NCBI RefSeq assembly: GCF_963678635.1
Contig: NC_087066.1
Location: 456,201 to 520,200, forward strand
Origin: Symsagittifera roscoffensis
Lineage: Eukaryota > Xenacoelomorpha > Acoela > Convolutidae
DNA: 64,000 nucleotides
Reading direction: 5' to 3'
This document shows positions 1 through 10,810 of this stretch, in pieces (the first letter of the stretch is position 1; every line of letters begins with the position of its first letter). The translations under genes were made by a program, and so were the position numbers. Below the pieces are notes generated by a model. The model was not told the DNA's origin. It searched no databases and saw only the letters and a list, made by a program, of their open reading frames with translations.

Positions 1-785
1 GTTATGTTGAGATAAGCGAGTTTAGGTTGATCAATCTCAAATGGATCAAAGTTCCACTGTCTAATAACAGTAACCTTACGGACTGTTCCGACCCTGTATT
101 TAACGGCGTTCACGTATTTTGGGTATTTTGAGACCTAAGTATGGGGACGTTCTTATTTTCTAGAGTGGGGGATATTTTGGTAGTGGCCTTTAAGCTGTAA
201 CGGGTTTTAGTCTCAAGTCGCAAGTGAACCGAATTGGCTCCGACCATTTTGAGGTAGAAAAACACACGAGATAGTGTCCCTGACTTTTGAGCCAATGGTT
301 ATAGGGCCTATTTTTCTGAAGTCTCATATGTGACCGAAAGAGACGACTGTTACATAGTGGCGCTCCTGGTTGTTTTTTGGTCATCATGACTACGGAGTCG
401 AACCCACTTGACACAGCTCCGGGCTACATGCCCATTCTAGAGTACTGGTGGTACGGTTCAGCGGGAACGTGTAAATCTTCCGGTTGTACCGTGATATCTT
501 TTTAAGAAAATTTGAGAAAACTTCTTGGTTTGCTCTCCGAACGAGGCTTAGCTAACCGAGTAAGGGGAGTAACTAGGGGGACAAAAACACGAGCAAAAAG
601 ACAAAAGGCGACTTAAAAACAAGAAAAAAGAACAGAAAACGGAACAAAAACCATAAAACAAAAAATGAGAGTGACTTTGACACCAGATTAGTTGGATCAA
701 ACCTTTATAAAAATTAAATAGTATACCCATACTGTTTTATAAGACCGATCGTTTCGATCAACCTAGCAATCTAATCCAGCAACCT
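1..785 (+). repeat. LTR-like block, copy 1 (cut by window start)
   Basis: This non-coding block is highly similar to 3894-4551 and more distantly similar to 23046-23755. Shared landmarks, in order, are a stretch around the words ATGGGGACGTTCT and TCTAGAGTG, a run around AACCGAATTGGCT, a block near GGAACGTGT, and a 3' end with an A-rich purine tract (about 580-670) followed by CCAGATTAG and TATACCCATACTG. It sits directly upstream of a conserved leader and a Gypsy gag start, so I read it as the LTR, or part of it, of the plus-strand Gypsy family. No clean TG...CA boundary can be fixed because the first bases lie outside the window and upstream similarity to the copy near 22168 continues without a break. 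Confidence 0.6.
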
Positions 786-1777
786 CAATAAGGTGCCCGA
801 GTGTGGGGCGTTGTTAAGGGTTTTCAGATAGCTTGCAACTTAGCTGGACAACTAGGAGACTTGAGTGGAAGAGTTGACCAGCCGAGTGGGAAAGTGGTTC
901 ACAAGGATTGAGCTGAACCACTAGGAGACTTATCTGGAACAGGTGACCACTCAAGTGGGAAGGTGGTACTGGTGTCAAGTGCAAGGCACGTCAAGGAGAC
1001 AACCAGCATGGAACCGGAACAACAAGAGGAGGACGCGCAGGGGTGTTCTCAAGTTGGTCAAAACGGGTATTGCTAAAATCCACATTAAATTATCGGAGAT
1101 AAGTGTAAAATTGGATGAGCGGAATCCCCAGTTTTGAGGAGCGTTTTTGCACAAGCAGGCCTGGAAACAGGTTCTACGGTTTTCTCTCTAGAGGTTTAGC
1201 ACCCGGCGCTTAAGGTAATTTTTTGCTTAAGAGGGGGGCTAAAGAGGGGGAGGTTAGAAGGGGGGCTGGTTAGGTTAGAGGTTGGCGGTTGTAAACTGTA
1301 AAAAGGGAGGACACATTAGAGTAACTAATTGATCGACATCGTCGATTTAGTTGCATGAGAACTTTACACGCGTCAATTATAAGATGCGGATATCCAAATA
1401 TAAGATCGAATTAAGGTAGGCACCCTGGTCGGATTGGGTGGGGGGAAAGGAAGTAGACAGTTTTTGTGGTACCCCATAAGATCGCTAGCAGGGTGGAGGA
1501 AAACGCGTGGCAATCAGGTACCAGACGTTTTTTCGAATAAAGGTTGACATCTGTCACCTTTGAATTTTAGGTTGTTCATTTTTCTGTTTTCAATATTTTT
1601 CCTGTTTAAATTTTTTGAAATTTGGTAAAAAACTTTTTTATTGATTATTGAACTAACAGGTGATCACAAGACACCTGCGAACAAGTTGGGTTTCAACTTG
1701 CCTCAAAATATCAAAAAGGAAGACAAAGACAGGGGGTCAGTATTTGAAGCTTTTGGCCATTAAGATTGGGTTTTTGG
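786..1777 (+). repeat. Retroelement leader, copy 1
   Basis: The leader begins with AGGTGCCCGAGTGTGGGG, which lies where a primer-binding site would be expected just downstream of the LTR-like block and loosely resembles a tRNA-Leu type site. It contains short internal repeats of the words GGAGACTTG and GTGACCA. The same leader recurs at 4552-5550, as a 107-bp fragment at 3787-3893, and in diverged form at 23757-24500 and 26290-26830. There is no convincing coding sequence; short open frames here are not conserved as proteins. A GC-poor stretch near 1560-1640 precedes the tandem array. Confidence 0.55.
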
Positions 1778-2850
1778 TGGTCTTGGGACAGTGGTCTAGG
1801 GACAGTACAGTCTTGGGACAGTACAGTCTTGGGACAGTGGTCTTGGGACAGTAGTCTTGGGACAGTGGTCTTGCGACAGTGGTCTTGAGACAGTACAGTC
1901 TTCGGACAGTGGTCTTGGGACAGTGGTCTTGCGACAGTTGTCTTGGGACAGTGCAGTCTTGGGACAGTGGTCTTGGGACAGTGGTCTTGCGACGGTACAG
2001 TCTTGGGACAGTAGTCTTGGGACGGCGGTCTTGGGACGGTACGGTCTTGCGACGGTACATTCTTGGGACAGTAGTCTTGGGACGGCGGTCTTGGGACGGT
2101 ACGGTCTTGGGACTGTACAACCTTGGGACAGTTGTCTTGCGACGGTACAGTCTTGGGACAGTGCAGTCTTGAGACAGTGGTCTTGGGACAGTGGTCTTGC
2201 GACGGTACAGTCTTGGGACAGTAGTCTTGGGACGGCGGTCTTGGGACGGTGCAGTCTTGGGACGGTGGTCCTGGGACAGTAGACAGTACGGTCTTGGTAC
2301 AGTGGTCTTGGGACAGTGTTCTTGGGACCGTAAAGTCTTGGGACAGTGGTCTTGGGACAGTGGTCTTGGGACAGTTGTCTTGGGACAGTGGTCTTGGCAG
2401 AGTACAGTCTTGGGACAGTGGTCTTGGGACAGTGGTCTTGGGACAGTGGTCTTAGGACAGTGGTCTTGGGACAGTGGTCTAGGGACAGTACAGTCTTGGG
2501 ACAGTACAGTCTTGGGACAGTGGTCTTGGGACAGTAGTCTTGGGACAGTGGTCTTGCGACAGTGGTCTTGAGACAGTGCAGTCTTGGGACAGTGGTCTTG
2601 GGACAGTGTTCTTGGGACAGTTGTCTTGGGACAGTGGTCTTGGGACAGTACAGTCTTGGGACAGTGATCTTGGGACAGTGGTCTTGGGACAGTGGTCTTA
2701 GGACAGTGGTCTTGGGACAGTACAGTCTTGTCACAGTACAGTCTTGGGATAGTAGTCTTCGGACAGTGCGGTCTTGGGACGGTACAGTCTTGGGACAGTA
2801 CATACAAGAGTTGGGACAATACCGGGAGGTCTTGGGACGGTACAAAACAG
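1778..2850 (+). repeat. 14-bp minisatellite array 1
   Basis: Tandem array with the basic unit GGTCTTGGGACAGT, with 16-bp variants that insert AC or TA (ACAGTCTTGGGACAGT) and GG-to-CG variants (GACGGT). More than 60 units are present. Because 14 is not a multiple of 3, all frames stay open and long spurious ORFs appear on both strands. The array lies between the leader and the gag start of the Gypsy copy, exactly as array 2 does at 5637-6835. Confidence 0.95.
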
Positions 2851-3118
2851 TACTGAGTGGTGTAACAGTACTGAAAGGTCCTAAGACAGGTCGAAATAAC
2901 TAATCGCTAAATTAAAAGCGATAGAACTAGCCGGAACGTTAAATCGCGATAGATCCAATTATGTTAGGATCACTAATTGGTGACTTTTTATAGATCTTAA
3001 AAGGGAATAGGAACGTTGCTTTTTATTATTATATTATTTTTTTATCAGAGATTTTATCCTTAGAACAGAGCTTTGTAAATAGTAATATTGTAAATAGAGA
3101 TAATTGTAAATAAAAATC
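2851..3118 (+). other. Spacer between minisatellite and gag start, copy 1
   Basis: AT-rich spacer that recurs almost unchanged at 6836-7101. It contains a T-rich tract near 3020-3045 and repeats of the word TTGTAAAT just before the gag ATG (about 3073-3112). It probably represents the end of the 5' untranslated region. No core promoter or splice site stands out. Confidence 0.5.
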
Positions 3119-3814
3119 ATGAGACGGAGTAGGGTACCGATAGCTGAAAAAAGAGCTACGGGGTCAAAGACAAAACATAACTTGTCGCAGCGAAAAGTGA
3201 CAACGGTTGGCCCAAGCATAACAAGGAAGAACTTTCCAGTGAGCATTGGCAACACAAGAAGTTCAAAAAAGAACATGGCAAAACAGGGCGCTGAAGGGAA
3301 ACAAACGGAACCTGCCATTGAGATTGACCTAGAGACACCAGACCAGAGTGTTGATGAGATGGAGAAGAAGACAACGGAGTTGACACCGATGCCGAATGCA
3401 GAGGAACAAAACCAAAAGACAATGGAATTCTCGCCGTTAGACACTATGGAGGACACGACAGGCAACACGCCAGAAACAGTAAAGGATGAGTCTCATATAA
3501 AAAGAACGTCATTCACAGAGAGGATAGCGATGATGGTTGGGATGAAGTCGAGAGACGTAGTGGCGGAAGAACCAAAAGCCGAGAAAGGCAAAACATTTGG
3601 AGCAGTTTCCACGATAACAACAGAGGCCAACCAAGACGACGACCAGGTTAAACAAGGGGCAGCATCCAGCAATAGAGCAACTCCTAGCCATAAAACAACA
3701 AATCCTCTTGACCTGGGCAATTTAATGGCAAAGCTAGATCAGATCGACAAGAAACTGAAGCACAGCGAAGAGGATAGAGAGGTAATAAGGTGTCCGAGTG
3801 TGGGGCGTTGTTAA
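3119..3814 (+). pseudogene. gag: Gypsy gag N-terminal fragment, copy 1 (truncated)
   Basis: The ATG-started frame of 231 codons encodes a hydrophilic, Lys/Glu/Thr-rich protein, the N-terminal part of a Ty3/Gypsy Gag. Landmarks are a basic start (MRRSRVPIAEKR), an acidic segment near residues 75-105, the word SFTERIA near residue 132, and a heptad-like run (LMAKLDQIDKKLKHSEEDRE) before the break. The second copy (7102-7758) is nearly identical apart from a short in-frame deletion. At about 3787 the frame runs into a leader fragment, so the last seven residues (CPSVGRC) are not gag. The capsid, nucleocapsid and protease regions are absent from this copy. It is a duplicated, non-functional piece. 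Confidence 0.75.
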
Positions 3815-3893
3815 GGGTTTTCAGGTAGCTTGTAACTTAGCTGGACAACTAGGAGACTTGACTGGAACAGGTGACCAGCCGAGTAGGAAAGTG
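3787..3893 (+). repeat. Leader fragment at the duplication junction
   Basis: This stretch matches 788-895 closely (shared words GAGTGTGGGGCGTTGTTAAG and GGACAACTAGGAGACTTGA). It is fused upstream to broken gag and downstream to an internal point of the LTR-like block (equivalent to about position 99). It therefore marks a rearrangement breakpoint between the two tandem copies and is not an element boundary. Confidence 0.75.
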
Positions 3894-4551
3894 ATTTTAA
3901 CGGCGTTCGTGTATTTTGGGTATTTTGAGACCTAAGTATGGGGACGTTCTTATTTTCTAGAGTGAGGGGTATTTTGGTAGTGGCCTTTAAGCTGTAACGG
4001 GTTTTAGTCTCAAGTCGCAAGTGAACCGAATTGGCTCCGACCATTTTGAGGTAGAAAAACACACGAGATTTTTCTGAAGTCTCATATGTGACCGAAAGAG
4101 GCGACTGTTACATAGTGTTTTTATGGCGCTCCTGGTTGTTTTTTGGTCATCATGACTACGGAGTCGAACCCACTTGACACAGCTCCGGGCTACATGCCCA
4201 TTCTAGAGTACTGGCGGTACGGTTCAGCGGGAACGTGTAAATCTTCCGGTTGTACCGTGATAGCTTTATAAGAAAATTAGAGAAAACTTCTTGGTACGCT
4301 CTCCGAACGAGGCTTAGCTAACCGAGTAAGGGGAGTAACTAGAGGGACAAAAACACGAGCAAAAAGACAAAAGGCGACTTAAAAACAAGAAAAAAGAACA
4401 GAAAACGGAACAAAAACCATAAAACAAAAAATGAGAGTGACTTTGACACCAGATTAGTTGGATCAAACCTTTATAAAAATTAAATAGTATACCCATACTG
4501 TTTTATAAGACCGATCGTTTCGATCAACCTAGCAATCTGATCCAGCAACCT
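3894..4551 (+). repeat. LTR-like block, copy 2
   Basis: Near-identical to 99-785. The main difference is a deletion of about 42 bases (copy 1 has AGTGTCCCTGACTTTTGAGCC, which is missing after ACACGAGAT here) and a short insertion near 4118. The downstream order of leader, minisatellite and gag is the same as for copy 1, which supports a recent segmental tandem duplication. Confidence 0.7.
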
Positions 4552-5636
4552 CAACAAGGTGCCCGAGTGTGGGGCGTTGTTAAGGGTTTTCAGATAGCTT
4601 GCAACTTAGCTGGACAACTAGGAGACTTGACTGGAAGAGTTGACCAGCCGAGTGGGAAAGTGGTTCACAAGGATTGAGCTGAACCACCAGGAGACTTATC
4701 TGGAACAGGTGACCACTCAAGTGGGAAGGTGGTGCTGGTGTCAAGTGCAAGGCACGTCAAGGAGACAACCAGCATGGAACCGGAACAACAAGAGGAGGAC
4801 GCGCAGGGGTGTTCTCAAGTTGGTCAAAACGGGTATTGCTAAAATCCAGATTACATTATCGGAGATAAGTGTAAAATTGGATGAGCGGAATCCCCAGTTT
4901 TGAGGAACGTTTTTGCACAGGCAGGCCTGGAAACAGGTTCTACAGTTTTCTCGCTAGAGGTTTAGCACCTGGCGCTTAGGGTAATTTTTGGCTTAAGAGG
5001 GGGGCTAAAGAGGGGGAGGTTAGAAGGGGGGCTGGTTAGGTTAGAGGTTGGCGGTTGTAAATTGTAAAAAGGGAGGACACATTAGAGTAACTAATTGATC
5101 GACATCGTCGATTTAGTTGCATGAGAACTTTACACGCGTCAATTATAAGATGCGGATATCCAAATATGAGATCGATTTAAGGTAGGCACCCTGGTCGGAT
5201 TGGGTGGGGGGAACGGAAGTAGACAGTTTTTGTGGTACCCCATAAGATCGCTAGCAGGGTGGAGGAAAACGCGTGGCAATCAGGTACCAGACGTTTTTTC
5301 GAATAAAGGTTGACATCTGTCAGCTTTGAATTTTAGGTTGTTCATTTTTCTGTTTTCAATATTTTTCCTGTTTAAATTTTTTGAAATTCGGTAAAAAACT
5401 TTTTTGTTGATTATTGAACTAACAGGTGATCACAAGACACCTGCGAACAAGTTGGGTTTCAACTTGCCTCAAAAAATCAAAAAGGAAGACAAAGACAGGG
5501 GGTCAGTATTTGAAGCTTTTGGCCATTAAGATTGGGTTTTTGGAAAAATTTTCTATTAGAGCTCACGTGGTGGTACACGGGTACAGCGGTTCAAGAGTCC
5601 CGACAACGAAGAAGAAGAAGTCCTACTATCCAGACA
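4552..5636 (+). repeat. Retroelement leader, copy 2
   Basis: Near-identical to copy 1 up to about 5542. From there to 5636 the two diverge: this copy has about 95 bases of unique sequence, including GCTCACGTGGTGGTACACGG, before its minisatellite begins. No supported coding sequence. Confidence 0.6.
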
Positions 5637-6835
5637 ATTGGGACAGTGCAGTCTTGGGACGGTACAGTCCTGGGACGATACAGTCCTGGGACGGTCTTGG
5701 GACAGTACAGTCTTGGGACAGTAGTCTTGGGACGGCGGTCTTGGGACGGTACGGTCTTGGGACGGTACAGTCTTGGGATAGTATTCTTGGGACAGTGCAG
5801 TCTTGGGACGGTGCAGTCTTGGGACGGTGGCCTTGGGACAGTGGTCTTGGGACAGTACGGTCTTAGTACAGTGGTCTTGGGACAGTGGTCTTGAGACAGT
5901 ACAGTCTTCGGACAGTGGTCTTGGGACAGTGGTCTTGCGACAGTTGTCTTGGGACAGTGGTCTTGGCAGAGTACAGTCTTGGGACAGTGGTCTTGAGACA
6001 GTGGTCTTGGGACAGTGGTCTTGGGACAGTGGTCTTGGGACAGTGGTCTTGGGACAGTGGTCTTGGGACAGTGGTCTAGGGACAGTACAGTCTTGGGACA
6101 GTACAGTCTTGGGACAGTGGTCTTGGGACAGTATTCTTGGGACAGTGGTCTTGCGACAGTGGTCTTTGGACAGTGCAGTCTTGGGACAGTGGTCTTGGGA
6201 CAGTGGTCTTGCGACGGTACAGTCTTGGGACAGTAGTCTTGGGACGGCGGTCTTGGGACGGTACGGTCTTGGGACGGTACAATCTTGGGATAGTAGTCTT
6301 GAGAAGTGCAGTCTTGGGACGGTGCAGTCTTTGGACGGTGGTCATGGGACAGTAGACAGTACGGTCTTGGTACAGTGGTCTTGGGACAGTGGTCTTGGGA
6401 CCGTACAGTCTTGGGACAGTGGTCTTGGGACAGTGGTCTTGGGACAGTTGTCTTGGGACAGTGGTCTTGGCAGAGTACAGTCTTGGGACAGTGGTCTTGG
6501 GACAGTGGTCTTGGGACAGTGGTCTTAGGACAGTGGTCTTGGGACAGTGCAGTCTTGGGACAGTGGTCTTGGGACAGTGGTCTTGGGACAGTGGTCTTGG
6601 GACAGTTGTCCTGGGACAGTGGTCTTGGGACAGTACAGTCTTGGGACAGTGATCTTGGGACAGTGGTCTTGGGACAGTGGTCTTAGGACAGTGGTCTTGG
6701 ACAGTACAGTCTTGTCACAGTACAGTCTTGGGATAGTAGTCTTCGGACAGTGCGGTCTTGGGACGGTACAGTCTTGGGACAGTACATACAAGAGTTGGGA
6801 CAATACCGGGAGGTCTTGGGACGGTACAAAACAGT
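5637..6835 (+). repeat. 14-bp minisatellite array 2
   Basis: Same 14/16-bp units as array 1 (GGTCTTGGGACAGT and variants). The order of variant units near the 3' end, including TGTCACAGTACAGTC, the GGGATAGTAGTC unit and the ACATACAAGAG terminator, matches array 1. The 5' half differs, so the arrays shared an ancestor and then gained or lost units. All open frames through it are artefacts of the repeat. Confidence 0.95.
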
Positions 6836-7101
6836 ACTGAGTGACGTAACAGTACTGAAAGGTCCTAAGACAGGTCGAAATAACTAATAGCTAAATTAAA
6901 AGCGATAGAACTAGCCGGAACGTTAAATCGCGATAGATCCGATTATGTTAGGATCACTAATTGGTGACTTTTTATAGATCTTAAAAGGGAATAGGAACGT
7001 TGCTTTTTATTATTATATTATTTTTTATCAGAGATTTTATCCTTAGAATAGAGTTTTGTAAATAGTAATATTGTAAATATAGATAATTGTAAATTAAAAT
7101 C

Positions 7102-7997
7102 ATGAGACGGAGTAGAGTACCGATAGCTGAAAAAAGAGCTACGGGGTCAAAGACAAAACATAACTTGTCGCAGCGAAAAGTGACAACGGTTGGCCCGAGC
7201 ATTGGCAACACAAGAAGTTCAAAAAAGAACATGGCAAAACAGGGCGCTGAAGGGAAACAAACGGAACCTGCCATTGAGATTGACCTAGAGACACCAGACC
7301 ATAGTGTTGATGAGATGGAGAAGAAGACAACGGAGTCGACACCGATGCCGAATGCAGAGGAACAAAACCAAAAGACGATGGAATTCTCACCGTTAGACAC
7401 TATGGAGGACACGACAGGCAACACGCCAGAAACAGTAAAGGATGAGTCTCAAGTAAGAAGAACGTCATTCACAGAGAGGATAGCAATGATGGTTGGGATC
7501 AAGTCGAGAGACGTAGTGGCGGAAGAACCAAAAGCCGAGAAAGGCAAAACATTTGGAGCAGTTTCCACGATAACAACAGAGGCCAACCAAGACGACGACC
7601 AGGTTAAACAAGGGGCAGCATCCAGCAATAGAGTAACTCCTAGCCATGAAACAACAAATCCTCTTGACCTGGGCGATTTAATGGCAAAGAATCAGATCGA
7701 CAAGAAACTGAAGCACAGCGAAGAGGATAGAGAGGTAATAAAGAAAGAATTAAGATAAAATAAACACGAGTACCTGGACAACTATTTCAACCTGGCGAGG
7801 GCGACAGAGGAAAATCTTCAGCAGATGTCAGACAAGGTAGAGGCCACTGACGGAGAGCAAGATCAGATCATCAAAAAAGACATGCAAGAAATGAAGCAAT
7901 GGTTTGACACCGTGAACAGTAAGCTAGGGAATCTGGAAACGAAGATGGACTCTATGAGCAGAGATCAGGCGGAGAGTTCGTGTGCCATACAGTCCTA
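7102..7997 (+). pseudogene. gag: Gypsy gag N-terminus and coiled coil, copy 2
   Basis: An ATG-started frame (7102-7758, 218 codons) repeats the Gag N-terminus of copy 1 with nine codons missing (TRKNFPVSI reduced). It stops at 7756. The same protein clearly continues in another frame from about 7768 to 7997: an amphipathic segment with words such as EYLDNYFNLARATEENLQQM and DTVNSKLGNLETKMDSM, a predicted coiled coil, ended by a stop near 7996. Copies 3 (11350-12197) and 4 (61021-62489) have the same architecture. The frame change and stops mark it as decayed. Confidence 0.75.
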
Positions 7998-8997
7998 ACT
8001 AGATGCCATCTTGAGAAACTCGATAACACAAGACAATCTGGTAACAAATTGAGCAGAAGGCAACAGAGTCAATTTCGTGGAACCACAACGAAACAAACGG
8101 GAGTCAACACCATTACCACCAACCCGGGATGTAGCAAGCACAGTACCGGGGGGGGGGAAAGAATTATGAAGAGTGGAACCGCAAATAGTCCACCGACGAG
8201 TGGTCCAGGAGATTCCACGACTAACAATAACGTGGGACCGGACGCCATGACGTGGGCGAGCACCTGGGAGATGATGAACAGGACACTGGAGGCCTTCGCC
8301 CCGAGGAACAATGACTCGAGCGACAGAGGAGATAGCAAATCTAGGAAAACTTTCAAAAAACCGAAAGAATTCAAGGTTGATTCAGACGGATGCATTGATA
8401 CTTGGGTAGAATTCATGAGGTTACACTTGGAAAAAGACAGCTTGAACGATGAGAGACATGCATGCACAGCGATACTCGGCAACTTAGAAAGCACGGCGTT
8501 GAAATGCGTAGTTGCGAAGAAGGAAGAGGAACGCGACACTGCGGATAAAATCTTCGAGATATTGTTGAATCGATTCGGGTCAGGCATGAAGGGTCACCAA
8601 GCGATGATGCGATTTGAAAAGAGAAGGTAAAGGGACGATGAATCAATTGATCGGTTCCTGGATGATCTTGAGAGCCTGAGACGAAGAAGTGATCCTGAGG
8701 AGTCATCAAACAGAAGAAACTTTAGCATCGCCTCAAAGTTCATTGATGGGGTAAAAAGTGATGACTTGAGAACAATGTTAGCAACGTACTATACGTTGTC
8801 GAAAGACAATGCACCGACTCCAGAAGAGATGAGACAGAAGTCAAGAGAGTACATGCTAATGAAACCCAAGAAATACATATATTCGGATAACAGGAACATG
8901 CAAGGGCAAGTCAACCACAAATTTCGGCATGGTACAAGCCTAGAGATGACATGGACAAACTTAGATCATGCGCAAACTGCGGGTCAGCTGATCATCA
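7980..8997 (+). pseudogene. gag: Gypsy gag capsid-like region, copy 2
   Basis: The open frame (about 7980-8630, then on in the same frame to about 8950) encodes the capsid-like part of a Ty3/Gypsy Gag. Key words are DGCIDTWVEFMRLHLE, EILLNRFGSGMKGHQAMMRF, SIDRFLDDLESLRRR and IASKFIDGVKSDDLRTMLAT. A single TAA at 8628-8630 replaces a codon that in copy 4 encodes Gln (FEKWRQRED), so the frame is interrupted by a nonsense mutation. A G-run (8148-8157) marks a possible slippage site in the upstream part. Past about 8950 the protein continues in another frame as the nucleocapsid. Gag would package element RNA in cytoplasmic particles; this copy cannot make a full product. Confidence 0.8.
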
Positions 8998-10000
8998 CGT
9001 GACGGATTGCACAACATGCAAGCAGGGCATGAAGAGTCTGGGATATGCACCCGATGAGGAAGATATGAGCCAGATGGAGGAACACGAGTATTATAGTGTC
9101 TTGATCATCAAAATAGGTGCAAGATACTTCTTCTGCAATCGGGAGGGGCACTTCAGGATGGACTGTCCTTTGTTTTGGGAGGCAGTCAAGAACCAGAGTC
9201 ACCCCAAGCATAAATTGGCGTTAGCGGCGGTGCAGAATCAGAGAAATAGACAAACTGAGTTTGAAGCAAAAAACTTGGAAGCACCAGGTAAGGAACTGCC
9301 AACGAAGACAGTGAAGGCTGTAACGCAAGTTAATAGTGCGATAGAGGCCACGGCCAGGAATGCCCTAGAGATAAATTATGAGAAAGCGGCGTCAGAGGCT
9401 ATTAACAAAACGAAACAGGACGTAGCGACGAAGGAAATAGAGCAGCGGTTGAAACAGGAGATCGAAAGACAGAAGTTGAATGAGACGTTAGGTTGCTCGG
9501 TGCCAGTGCCAGAAGCTGTAGCAGGGTCGACAAAGAGTGGAAATTGCAACACTCTGAAAATGTTGACGGGAAAGCCATTCGGCATAACAAAAATCGGAGC
9601 CAGGATAATGTCAAAAATCACTGTAGGTGGCCAAGAAGTAACAAGGAACTTGAGCGAACCCAGGGACCAGACAATAATGCACATTGATGTATATGCAGAT
9701 TACTTGAGTGCTATAAGCCCTCAGACGACCTCTAGAGCTTTGAGGGCGCTACTCACAAGAGGTGGCAGCAAGTCAGTCCGTGTGGACAACAGATATACAG
9801 AAGCTTATGGTCCGCATGAGGTGATGTTAATTATAGATGGGATAAACATCTATACGAAAACCATGATAACTTGTGATGAAGCTCTAGTGGGGCAGATCTA
9901 CGTAGGCAAAGAAGAACTTAAAGTGAGATCGATTGGTCATGCTGGAGGAAGATGCGATGCACATCGGGACAGAGGCAGACGTATCAGCACATGTGCTTGA
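8951..10000 (+). pseudogene. gag: Gypsy nucleocapsid and pre-protease region, copy 2
   Basis: The frame encodes 349 residues. Residues 7-20 form a CCHC zinc knuckle (CANCGSADHHVTDC). A second knuckle follows at FFCNREGHFRMDC, but its first cysteine is Tyr (copy 4 has RCFFC), so it has probably lost zinc binding. A long charged coiled-coil region follows (words such as KQDVATKEIEQRLKQEIERQ). The segment near MSKITVGGQEV and VDVYADYLSA-like sequence leads into protease. At about 9933 the coding sense shifts frame, so the last residues of this frame are not native. Neighbours are gag upstream and retropepsin downstream in the usual Ty3 order. Confidence 0.8.
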
Positions 10001-10187
10001 CATAAGTGGAAAGAAGACTCAGTTACGTGGGTTACTCGATACAGGAGCGGTATTGAGTTTTATACCAATCGAAACTTGGGAACGAATGCGCTTCAACAGA
10101 AATGACTTAATAGACTCGAGAATACGGCTGTCAGCTGCTAACAAAGGGGCGCTGCGGGTGCTAGGCAGAACACCAACAAAGCCCTAA
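9933..10187 (+). pseudogene. pro: Gypsy retropepsin N-terminal half, copy 2
   Basis: Aspartic protease fragment with the active-site motif LLDTGAVLSFIP (about residues 34-45 of this frame, DTG triad intact). The retropepsin would cleave the Gag-Pol polyprotein as a homodimer. The frame stops after NKGALRVLGRTPTKP, and the second half of the protease continues in another frame from 10190, so there is a frameshift inside the protease. Confidence 0.8.
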
Positions 10188-10189
10188 AT

Positions 10190-10744
10190 TTGGGGGAACG
10201 CAACCTGTGGATGAGCTTTCTTGTGGTAAAAAACCTAGATGAGTCTGGCCAATTTATTTTAGGCAGAGACTTTATCAGGAACTTTGACGTAACGATTGAT
10301 TTAAACAATGCGATGTTCAGGATACGGAACCCGGATAGGAGGTACGCAATTAAACCGGTAAATCTAATAATAGCGAATGAAAAAAAAGCACCGGTATTCT
10401 TGAGTAGGAGGGTGAGGCTGAAGGCGAACGATGCGGCAATTGTAAGCTAGCGAATGAAAAATTACAATGATTTAGGTGACAACAAGCAAGTATGCATAGT
10501 CCCAAATCCTAAAATTCAAGGTGCTGATTTTTTAGGAAGATTCTTTTCGATAACCAAGAGCGGTCTCTGCGTCAGTGTCTTGTTGAATACTCTTGATATA
10601 CTCATCACGATACAGAGAGGGAGGAAGCTGGGATATGCTTTACCCATGAACGAGGGGCTGGAGGTATGGATACCGACCGAATCAACGTCCTCCCTGCGTG
10701 GTTTGGAGACACAACCATTTATGGACATAGTACTGCCGGGGTAA
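10190..10744 (+). pseudogene. pro: Gypsy protease C-terminal half and linker, copy 2
   Basis: The frame 10190-10450 holds the second conserved protease motif (FILGRDFIRNFDVTIDL). One TAG at 10448-10450 interrupts it and the same frame resumes to 10744 with the linker motif SGLCVSVLLNT and TIQRGRKLGYALP. In related Gypsy polyproteins the reverse transcriptase follows this linker. Here the sequence changes character after about 10680 to the words ETQPFMDIVLPG, which belong to the SGNH repeat family at 13187-21269, and then stops. So the pol region has been replaced or deleted at this junction. Confidence 0.75.
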
Positions 10745-10810
10745 ACTCCGAGCTCGACCACGAGCGGCAGTCAGGTGAGCGGGAGCTCGTCGCGTCTGAA
10801 AGAATTGAAT
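10690..10810 (+). repeat. Short fragment of the SGNH-family repeat
   Basis: The translated words MDIVLPG, then after a stop a Ser/Thr-rich run and SSRLKELNE, match MDIALPGLTTSS ... TSRLKELQ at 13996-14085 and the equivalent at 25344-25433. The fragment is fused to the end of the protease linker and ends at the start of tandem array 3. Confidence 0.65.

Noticed and set aside
1737-2845. Long minus-strand ORFs of about 350 codons across the first minisatellite
   Set aside because: Both are read-through of the 14-bp repeat; the protein has a 14-residue period and equally long frames exist on the other strand.
3034-3468. Minus-strand ORF opposite gag copy 1 (and its partner at 6981-7424)
   Set aside because: Shadow of the plus-strand gag, conserved only because the two copies are duplicates.
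5803-6528. Plus-strand 241-codon ORF
   Set aside because: Same minisatellite artefact in array 2.
1778-6835. CRISPR array
   Set aside because: Units are contiguous and variable with no unique spacers, and the setting is eukaryotic.
8148-8157. G-run as a regulatory or telomere-like site
   Set aside because: A single homopolymer within decayed gag, more simply a slippage product.
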